7,940 bases of DNA from Thalassospiraceae bacterium (lineage in GTDB: Bacteria > Pseudomonadota > Alphaproteobacteria > Rhodospirillales > Magnetovibrionaceae), in the NCBI GenBank assembly GCA_030637205.1, contig DAOVVL010000075.1, positions 1 through 7,940 of the forward strand. Reading direction: 5' to 3'. Both the position numbers and the translations under genes were made by a program. Within the stretch, counting starts at the first letter, position 1, and each line of letters opens with the position of its first letter. A model generated the notes under the pieces. It was not told the origin of the DNA, searched no databases, and saw nothing but the letters and a program-made list of their open reading frames with translations. Below, piece by piece: positions 1 to 4,863 of this stretch.

Positions 1-1
1 C

Positions 2-385
2 CCCGCGATGGTCCGTGCGCTAAGCCACCCCGAAGCCATGACCATTCCGGCCAACGATGTGGACGATGCGGTCAGCCGCGGTGATGTCACCGGGCCGGTG
101 TTTTCCCTAAACCGATCTGATGGCACGCTGCACATGCGCTACACGGCCCGAAAAAGAAACGTGGTGTGGCGCGATGATCCAGACACATCGAAGGCCGTGC
201 AGTTTCTCGAAGATCTGTTGGCAACCGATAGCCCGTACCTGTTACGCCACCGCTTGAGTGCTGGCGAAGGGCTGATCTGCAACAACGTCCTGCATACCCG
301 GACCGCGTTTGAAGATGGTGACGAAGATCAAGGCAAACGCATGATTTTGCGGGCACGCTATCTGGACCGTATCGCCACCCCCTAG
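2..385 (+). CDS. TauD/TfdA-family Fe(II)/2-oxoglutarate dioxygenase, C-terminal part (5' truncated)
   Basis: The reading frame is open to the left edge, so this is the C-terminal ~127 residues of a longer protein; the ATG at 8 is probably internal. The segment around 272-310 reads GEGLICNN followed by LHTRTAF. This matches the end of the TauD/gamma-butyrobetaine hydroxylase fold, where the distal His of the 2-His-1-carboxylate iron site (codon 293-295) lies in an NN-x-LH-x-R-like motif. The downstream R-M-I-L-R (about 341-355) resembles the paired arginines that bind 2-oxoglutarate in TauD. The proximal H-x-D motif would lie upstream of the window and cannot be checked. Enzymes of this family hydroxylate small substrates in the cytoplasm using O2 and 2-oxoglutarate. 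The substrate cannot be told from this fragment. It ends with TAG at 383, 53 bases before the next gene. Family assignment is fairly firm; any specific role would be guesswork. Confidence 0.75.
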   Translation, partial: PAMVRALSHPEAMTIPANDVDDAVSRGDVTGPVFSLNRSDGTLHMRYTARKRNVVWRDDPDTSKAVQFLEDLLATDSPYLLRHRLSAGEGLICNNVLHTRTAFEDGDEDQGKRMILRARYLDRIATP

Positions 386-392
386 AGCCGAC

Positions 393-413
393 CTATATAT
401 GACGTATATATAG
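393..413. promoter_or_regulatory. Perfect AT-rich inverted repeat, possible operator or promoter element
   Basis: Arms CTATATAT (393-400) and ATATATAG (406-413) are exact reverse complements around a GACGT spacer. The repeat lies between the dioxygenase stop and the ribosome binding site of the next gene. It includes TATATA stretches that could act as a -10 box, but I see no convincing -35. The stem is too AT-rich, and lacks a T tract, for an ordinary intrinsic terminator. A protein-binding site is the more natural reading, by inference only. Confidence 0.35.
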
Positions 414-422
414 AGACGTTGA

Positions 423-428
423 AGGAGG
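423..428 (+). promoter_or_regulatory. Strong Shine-Dalgarno AGGAGG that fixes a TTG start
   Basis: AGGAGG lies 10 bases before TTG at 439. Going upstream in the same frame there is a TGA at 400 and no ATG or GTG after it. TTG is therefore the only start compatible with this ribosome binding site. Confidence 0.75.
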
Positions 429-438
429 AGAATTCCCC

Positions 439-678
439 TTGAGCACCGGCCACCAGTCCATCACCGATATCGAAATCCTTCAGGCACCCTGGAACAAGCA
501 GGTAACGGTTCAAGAAGCCGTCTATGAAGGCGGCTACAAGATGATCCGCCTGCGCATCAAGGAAGGTAAATCGCGCTTTACCGACCTTGAACTTGATAGC
601 GTCACGGCCAAGTCCCTGTCTGACTTGTTGGCTAGCTGGGTTGCACAAAATCCGCCTTCAGATACAAGTGATGAATAA
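439..678 (+). CDS. Small conserved-looking hypothetical protein (79 aa), TTG start, upstream of ctaA
   Basis: This is a 79-residue soluble protein with no signal peptide, membrane segment or cysteine. It begins MSTGHQSITDIEILQAPW. Its middle (about residues 20-55) reads like two beta strands, EAVYEGGYKMIRLRIKEG then a segment ending LELD, followed by a helix around residues 55-70 (AKSLSDLLASWV) and a polar acidic tail. The pattern resembles a small family of alphaproteobacterial proteins that I recall as a DUF (possibly DUF6967); I cannot verify that here. I infer that it is real from the excellent ribosome binding site, the coding-like composition and its position 25 bases before the ATG of ctaA, which suggests one transcript. 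Nothing in the sequence indicates a catalytic function, and an assembly or regulatory role in heme A or oxidase formation would be speculation from position alone. Confidence 0.72.
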   Translation: MSTGHQSITDIEILQAPWNKQVTVQEAVYEGGYKMIRLRIKEGKSRFTDLELDSVTAKSLSDLLASWVAQNPPSDTSDE

Positions 679-703
679 TAAGAACTGTTAAGGAACTTAA
701 TTG

Positions 704-1777
704 ATGCGCAACACTTCCAACTATCGCCGTCCCCCCAACACCCGGCGTTTGCGCGTGATGGCCGGCTGGCTGTTTAGTGTGGCAGCCTTGGTGTTTGTCA
801 TGGTGGTCATCGGCGGGCTTACCCGGTTGACCCATTCGGGGCTTTCGATGGTGGAATGGAAGCTTTTTACCGGTTGGATACCGCCGTTCAGCCAGGATGA
901 CTGGATCGCGCTTTTTTCCAAATACCAACTCTATCCTGAATTTCACAAACAAAATCCGACCATGGATGTTGAAGGTTTCAAATCCATCTTCTGGCTGGAA
1001 TTCATTCACCGCGTATGGGGCCGCTTGCTCGGCTTTGCGTTTTTCCTGCCCTTTGCGTGGTTTTTAATTCGTGGATGGGTGCGGCCGAATGAAACCTTGT
1101 TCTGGAAGTATGTCGGGCTGTTGGTGTTGGGCGGTTCGCAGGGGTTGATGGGTTGGTACATGGTGATGAGCGGCATGGTCGATAACCCTGACGTCAGCCA
1201 GTACCGCCTGACCGCGCACTTCTCGTTGGCACTGTTGATTATTGCGGCGCTTTTATGGGTTGGGCTATCGCTGTTGCGTCCCGATCCGCACGACACCATA
1301 CACCAGGATGCGGGCGGGCTTGGTCAAGGCGCGTTTTGGTTGTTTGTTCTGATTTCGATCACGGCGGTTTCCGGTGGCTTCGTTGCCGGAACGGATGCGG
1401 GCTTTGCCTACAATACTTTTCCCCTGATGGATGAAAGCCTGATCCCCGATGGTCTTTATGACACTCAACCGATGTGGCTGGCGGCATTTGAAGACATCAC
1501 CACGGTGCAATTCAACCACCGCACCCTGGCCGAAGGCGTTTTGCTGTTGGTCGGTATCTTCTGGGTTTTAGCGCGGGGGCGTCATTTGGCGCCAGAAACT
1601 GAAACCGCCATCAATGCACTGGGCCTGGTTGTATTGGCACAAGTGGCGTTGGGAATTATCACATTATTGCTGGTCGTGCCGGTTTGGGCAGCCAGCCTGC
1701 ATCAGGCGGGCGCGGTGGTGCTGTTTTGTGCGTCACTTTGGACGGTGTTTCAGTTGCGGGGTCCCCAAAGTGGCTGA
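704..1777 (+). CDS. ctaA: Heme A synthase, COX15/CtaA family
   Basis: This inner-membrane enzyme oxidises the C8 methyl of heme O to a formyl group, giving heme A for aa3-type cytochrome oxidases. At 357 residues it has the length of the alphaproteobacterial/mitochondrial COX15 type. The N-terminus is short and basic, followed by a first membrane helix at about residues 20-40 and several more hydrophobic helices. The expected histidines are visible in family contexts (numbered from the ATG at 704): H44 in GLTRLTHSGLSMVEWK, H102 in EFIHRVWGR, H172 in RLTAHFSLALL, H272 in QFNHRTLAEG and H333 in ASLHQAGA. These include the heme ligands, and the two halves of the protein show the internal duplication known for this family. 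TTG at 701 and ATG at 704 are both in frame; AGGA at 691-694 is better spaced for the ATG. No cytochrome oxidase genes are visible beside it, so it stands apart from a cox cluster within this window. Confidence 0.96.
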   Translation: MRNTSNYRRPPNTRRLRVMAGWLFSVAALVFVMVVIGGLTRLTHSGLSMVEWKLFTGWIPPFSQDDWIALFSKYQLYPEFHKQNPTMDVEGFKSIFWLEFIHRVWGRLLGFAFFLPFAWFLIRGWVRPNETLFWKYVGLLVLGGSQGLMGWYMVMSGMVDNPDVSQYRLTAHFSLALLIIAALLWVGLSLLRPDPHDTIHQDAGGLGQGAFWLFVLISITAVSGGFVAGTDAGFAYNTFPLMDESLIPDGLYDTQPMWLAAFEDITTVQFNHRTLAEGVLLLVGIFWVLARGRHLAPETETAINALGLVVLAQVALGIITLLLVVPVWAASLHQAGAVVLFCASLWTVFQLRGPQSG

Positions 1778-1791
1778 TATTGGCAGCTTTT
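1773..1791 (+). terminator. Weak candidate terminator after ctaA
   Basis: GCTG (1773-1776) and CAGC (1784-1787) can pair across a 7-base loop, followed by TTTT. The stem is only 4 bp and overlaps the ctaA stop codon, so this is a weak call. Confidence 0.2.
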
Positions 1792-1804
1792 ATGCTTGTC
1801 TGGC

Positions 1805-1834
1805 TTGTTTAAGAGCGAATAAATCCACTACAAT
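1805..1834 (+). promoter_or_regulatory. Possible sigma-70 promoter for the DHH-ctpA unit
   Basis: TTGTTT (1805-1810) and TACAAT (1829-1834) are separated by 18 bases. If used, the transcript would have a leader of about 170 bases before the ATG at 2013. The -10 is good and the -35 is moderate. The 235-base gap between ctaA and the next gene supports a separate promoter somewhere in it. I found no recognisable riboswitch in the leader. Confidence 0.35.
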
Positions 1835-1955
1835 GCTGGCTCAAATGGATGCCGCCCGCGATGGCCGCGCATCGGAGTGAATGCGACCGCCACGGGGCAC
1901 ATGAAAAGCCTTCCCGCAAGTGACGTATGGCATTACAACTAACTAAAGGGGGAGG

Positions 1956-1970
1956 CAGGCATTTTGCCTG
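1956..1970. promoter_or_regulatory. Small perfect inverted repeat CAGGCA-TTT-TGCCTG
   Basis: Exact 6-bp arms lie around a 3-base centre, 43 bases upstream of the DHH gene start. A TATA-rich stretch at 1979-1986 follows closely. It could be a dyad operator in a proximal promoter region or a small mRNA hairpin; the sequence does not decide. Confidence 0.35.
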
Positions 1971-2012
1971 ACCGGTCGTATATAAAGGTTCAGGGAACGA
2001 GGGATCCGTTAA

Positions 2013-2948
2013 ATGAGCGATCATAAAAAGTATCGTCTGGTAACACGAAGCGATTTTGATGGTTTGGTTTGCGCCATGCTGTTAAAGGAAATGGACTTGA
2101 TCGAAGATATCAAGTTTGTGCATCCGAAAGACATGCAAGATGGCACCATCTTGATTTCCGAAGATGACATCACAACCAACCTTCCATACGTTCCCGGCGT
2201 TCATATTGCGTTTGATCACCACGCCAGTGAGTTGATCCGCCTTGACGATATTCCGCCCAACCATGTAATCGATCCCGACGCCCCTTCGGCGGCGCGCGTG
2301 GTGTATGATTATTATGGCGGTAAAATTGAATTTAAAAACGTTTCCAAAGAAATGATGGAAGCGGTGGACAAGGCCGATAGCGCCCAGTTCAGCGAAGCCG
2401 AAGTCCTGAACCCCGATAGTTGGGTGCTGTTGAACTTTATTATGGATTCTCGCACCGGCCTTGGCCGTTTCAAGGATTTCCGCATTTCCAATTACCAGTT
2501 GATGATGGAATTGATCGACTACTGTCGCGATCACACCATTGAAGATATTCTCGAACTACCCGACGTTAAAGAACGCGTTGAACTGTACAAAGATCACGAG
2601 TCCCGGGCGAAAGAGCAAATCGAACGCTGTACATCCGTGACCAAGAACCTTGCCATTCTCGATCTTCGCAAGGAAGACACGATCTTTGCCGCCAACCGTT
2701 TCATGATTTACGCCTTGTTTCCCGACACCAACATTTCAATTCACGTGATGTGGGGATTGAACCAGTTAAATACTGTGTTTGCGACGGGTGGTTCCATCCT
2801 TAATCGCACTTCCAAAACCAACATCGGTGAATTGATGCTGGAATATGGTGGTGGCGGGCATCGCAACGCCGGCACTTGCCAGGTGGAAAACGATGATTCC
2901 GAACGTATTCTGGATGAACTCACCGAAGCTATTACGGCAAATGGATAA
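2013..2948 (+). CDS. DHH/DHHA1-family phosphoesterase (exopolyphosphatase-like annotation family)
   Basis: A 311-residue soluble protein with the two-domain DHH architecture. Metal-binding motifs of the N-terminal DHH domain are visible in order: D14-F-D-G17, F67-D-H-H70 (the signature DHH), and VDKADSA around 118-124 (D119, D122). The C-terminal DHHA1 domain ends with the substrate-binding glycine motif GGGGHRNAG at 279-287. The family uses Mn2+ or similar metals to cleave phosphodiester or phosphoanhydride bonds, with members acting on nanoRNA, pAp, cyclic dinucleotides or polyphosphate. Proteins like this are often labelled exopolyphosphatase in alphaproteobacteria, but the substrate cannot be read from the motifs. 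The ATG at 2013 is preceded by GAGGGA with 8-base spacing. The stop lies three bases before the peptidase gene, so the two are almost certainly co-transcribed. All key residues appear intact and there is no signal peptide, so it should act in the cytoplasm. Confidence 0.9.
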   Translation: MSDHKKYRLVTRSDFDGLVCAMLLKEMDLIEDIKFVHPKDMQDGTILISEDDITTNLPYVPGVHIAFDHHASELIRLDDIPPNHVIDPDAPSAARVVYDYYGGKIEFKNVSKEMMEAVDKADSAQFSEAEVLNPDSWVLLNFIMDSRTGLGRFKDFRISNYQLMMELIDYCRDHTIEDILELPDVKERVELYKDHESRAKEQIERCTSVTKNLAILDLRKEDTIFAANRFMIYALFPDTNISIHVMWGLNQLNTVFATGGSILNRTSKTNIGELMLEYGGGGHRNAGTCQVENDDSERILDELTEAITANG

Positions 2949-2951
2949 AAG

Positions 2952-4541
2952 ATGAAGCGTTTCCCCCAGCTCACGGCCTTTGCCTTGGGGGGGGTGTTGG
3001 CGCTGACAATCCTGCAATCGCTCGGCGGGTGTAGCGATAGCGCCACGCTATCGCGCCTTGTGAACCATCCCTCCACCGTCCTGATATCCCTTGATAAGAA
3101 CGGTGCGCGTGAGATGGCCCGTTTTTTCAGCGTCTATGATAACTATACCAATGACCGTGCAAACGAACGCAGCCGCGATCATTTTCGCGATGCCTATCGC
3201 CATGTGCGCGCCAACTATGTGCGCCCCGTTTCGGACGTTGATCTAATCGATGCCGCCATCAAAGGGGTCGAAGAGATGGAACCCAAACCGCGTGGCGAAG
3301 CGCCTGCGCAGTTGGTTGAGGTCGCGCTGGATTCCATGCTCGCATCCCTTGATCCGCATTCACAATACCTAAGCCCTGATGAATTGAAGGAACGCCGCGT
3401 TTTCGCCAGTGGTGAATTTGGCGGACTGGGCATTCAGGTCACCATGGAAGATGGTTTGGTTAAGGTCATCGCACCCATCGAAGACACGCCCGCGGATCGC
3501 GCTGGCGTTCAGGCGGGTGATTTAATTTCGCATCTGGACGGAAAAAAGATTGAGGGCATGGACTTATCCGATGCCGTCAAGCTCATGCGCGGGCGGGTCG
3601 GAACCCGGTTGACCATCACGGTCATTCGCGAAAGTGTTGAACCGTTTGATATCACCATAACGCGTGCCATCATTCAGGTTGCATCGGTGCGCTGGCGTCT
3701 TGAAAAAGATATTGGCTACATCCGCATCACCAGCTTTACCGAACAAACTGAACCGGGCTTGCTTCGTGCCTTTGGCGAATTACACGAAGAAGCAGGGGCA
3801 AAGCTGAAAGGCTACGTTCTGGATCTTCGCAACAATCCGGGCGGACTTTTGGATCAGGCGGTGATCGTTTCGGATTTGTTTCTTGATGCCGGTGAAATTG
3901 TTTCCATTCGACCGCGCAACGCCGATTATTCCCGTGCTTACGATGCCGAACGCGGCGATGTTGCGCGCGGACTGCCGGTGGTGGTGTTGATCAACGAAGG
4001 CTCGGCGTCTGCTTCAGAAATTGTTGCCGGCGCCCTGAAAGATAATTCACGCGCCAAGATCATGGGGCGGCGATCATTTGGCAAGGGCTCGGTGCAGACC
4101 ATTCAGCAATTGCCGGTCGAAGGGGCGCTGCAATTAACCACGGCGCTGTATCATTTTCCCTCGGGTCGTTCCATCCAGGCGCGCGGCGTGGTGCCCGATA
4201 TTCAGCTCAACCTGCCCGAAATCCCTACCGACGCCGCACCCAAGGAAAAAGGGGCGGATGAGGTGAAGGCTGCGGTTGAAGCAGAAAAAGGCGAAGATGG
4301 CGCAGATGACGGCGAAATCACCTTTTCGCGGGAAGCCGACCTGCCCGGGGCATTTCAGGCAGAGGGGAAGGGCGAGGGCAACAGCGAGGCCCAGCTGGAT
4401 CTGGAAACCTGCCCCGAAGCGGGAATCGAGGGCAAAGACCGGGAGCTGGGGTGCGCGATTGCGTATCTGTACGCTGGATCGACGGGAAATTTCCTCACCG
4501 CGGTGGGCACAGCGGTCGAATCAGCCGGTCCGGCCATGTAA
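2952..4541 (+). CDS. ctpA: S41-family C-terminal processing peptidase (CtpA-like), probable lipoprotein
   Basis: A 529-residue periplasmic serine protease of the CtpA/Prc/tail-specific family. The basic N-terminus and hydrophobic stretch (residues 2-24) end in L24-G-G-C27, a plausible lipobox, so the mature protein may be membrane-anchored through C27. A helical region follows, then a PDZ domain beginning about residue 154 (GEFGGLGIQV) that would bind substrate C-termini. The peptidase core contains YVLDLRNNPGGLLDQA and the catalytic Ser-Lys dyad S353 (in GSASASE) and K378 (in FGKGSVQ), with Q382 in the usual place. After the core, residues about 427-470 form an Asp/Glu/Lys-rich low-complexity linker. 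A tail carrying C487 and C501, which could form a disulfide, follows. The core is very close to alphaproteobacterial CtpA, but typical members are, from memory, about 440-450 residues without this tail. It starts three bases after the DHH gene with no strong ribosome binding site, suggesting translational coupling. Substrates are unknown. Confidence 0.92.
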   Translation: MKRFPQLTAFALGGVLALTILQSLGGCSDSATLSRLVNHPSTVLISLDKNGAREMARFFSVYDNYTNDRANERSRDHFRDAYRHVRANYVRPVSDVDLIDAAIKGVEEMEPKPRGEAPAQLVEVALDSMLASLDPHSQYLSPDELKERRVFASGEFGGLGIQVTMEDGLVKVIAPIEDTPADRAGVQAGDLISHLDGKKIEGMDLSDAVKLMRGRVGTRLTITVIRESVEPFDITITRAIIQVASVRWRLEKDIGYIRITSFTEQTEPGLLRAFGELHEEAGAKLKGYVLDLRNNPGGLLDQAVIVSDLFLDAGEIVSIRPRNADYSRAYDAERGDVARGLPVVVLINEGSASASEIVAGALKDNSRAKIMGRRSFGKGSVQTIQQLPVEGALQLTTALYHFPSGRSIQARGVVPDIQLNLPEIPTDAAPKEKGADEVKAAVEAEKGEDGADDGEITFSREADLPGAFQAEGKGEGNSEAQLDLETCPEAGIEGKDRELGCAIAYLYAGSTGNFLTAVGTAVESAGPAM

Positions 4542-4550
4542 TCCCATAGT

Positions 4551-4579
4551 TTTTCTAATATATTGAAATTATTAGAAAA
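4551..4579. repeat. Inverted repeat with 10-bp arms just after ctpA
   Basis: TTTTCTAATA (4551-4560) and TATTAGAAAA (4570-4579) are exact reverse complements around a 9-base loop. It begins 10 bases after the ctpA stop. It may help end transcription or protect the mRNA 3' end, but the stem has one G-C pair only, so it is not a classical intrinsic terminator. A binding site is equally possible. Confidence 0.5.
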
Positions 4580-4624
4580 TTCAGATTTCCCCCGTGCTTT
4601 AGCGGCAATCGGGCTTAATCTGAA
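4580..4624 (+). terminator. Stem-loop between ctpA and the FecR-repeat gene, possible ctpA 3' structure
   Basis: TTCAGATT (4580-4587) pairs perfectly with AATCTGAA (4617-4624). Inside it CCCG (4591-4594) can pair with CGGG (4610-4613), and GCT-TT-AGC (4596-4603) sits at the tip. No T tract follows, so termination is inferred only from position. It could instead be a regulatory RNA structure or a DNA-binding site. Confidence 0.35.
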
Positions 4625-4671
4625 ATGACTAGATATTAGTCTAAATTTTCCGGCAAATTGTATTGAAATTG

Positions 4672-4701
4672 TTGACAAAAATCGCGTTTGGACCCTATTA
4701 T
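4672..4701 (+). promoter_or_regulatory. Near-consensus sigma-70 promoter for the giant FecR-repeat gene
   Basis: A perfect -35 TTGACA (4672-4677) and a good -10 TATTAT (4696-4701) are separated by 18 bases. Transcription would start near 4708, leaving a leader of about 155 bases before ATG 4864. It is the strongest promoter-like sequence in the window and is followed by an A-rich initially transcribed region. Confidence 0.7.
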
Positions 4702-4707
4702 AGGGTC
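4691..4707. promoter_or_regulatory. Palindromic operator candidate on the -10 box
   Basis: GACCCTA (4691-4697) and TAGGGTC (4701-4707) are exact reverse complements with a TTA centre. The -10 hexamer TATTAT lies entirely inside the palindrome, the arrangement expected of a dimeric repressor that blocks RNA polymerase. No regulator gene is visible in the window, and I do not recognise the motif. Confidence 0.5.
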
Positions 4708-4732
4708 AATCAAAAAAACAAAGACGACATGT

Positions 4733-4798
4733 GTGCTCTTATGACGGCCCAGGCTGAAAGCTTTTGGGGGGAATCCGTTCGGAGCACTTTTTTGTGCT
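4733..4798 (+). promoter_or_regulatory. Leader with mutually exclusive hairpins, possible attenuator
   Basis: GTGCTC (4733-4738) is complementary to GAGCAC (4782-4787), which is followed at once by six Ts (4788-4793); paired this way it resembles a long-loop terminator. The same GAGCAC can instead pair through AGCAC with GTGCT (4794-4798), putting the T tract in the loop. A small hairpin TCCG-TT-CGGA (4774-4783) overlaps the middle strand. The complementarities are exact but short, so regulation is only inferred. Confidence 0.3.
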
Positions 4799-4863
4799 GC
4801 GTATGTAACAGTAAATAGCGTCGAACGAATTTCGATGCAGTCCGATCAGAAAGGCAAGACGTA

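Larger units (their letters stand above)
4542..4863 (+). other. AT-rich intergenic regulatory region upstream of the giant FecR-repeat gene
   Basis: These 322 bases contain no supportable gene. From left to right they hold an A/T-dominated hairpin, a longer stem-loop, a short dyad at 4627-4641 (GACTA, 5-base gap, TAGTC), a near-consensus promoter with a palindrome on its -10, and a leader of about 155 bases with several hairpins. The 10-mer TATTGAAATT occurs twice, at 4561-4570 and 4661-4670, exactly 100 bases apart. The composition is clearly more AT-rich than the flanking genes. Confidence 0.7.

Noticed and set aside
1614..1880. Plus-strand ORF of 88 codons overlapping the end of ctaA
   Set aside because: Most of it is the +1-shifted reading of the ctaA 3' end. 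The remaining stretch to 1880 is short, and no ribosome binding site or conserved pattern was seen.
1778..2012. Search for a tRNA, riboswitch or small RNA in the ctaA-DHH gap
   Set aside because: Apart from the weak promoter and the 6-bp-arm hairpin I saw no cloverleaf or known riboswitch core.
2082..2534. Minus-strand ORF of 150 codons opposite the DHH gene
   Set aside because: Fully antisense to a gene with intact DHH motifs; no independent support.
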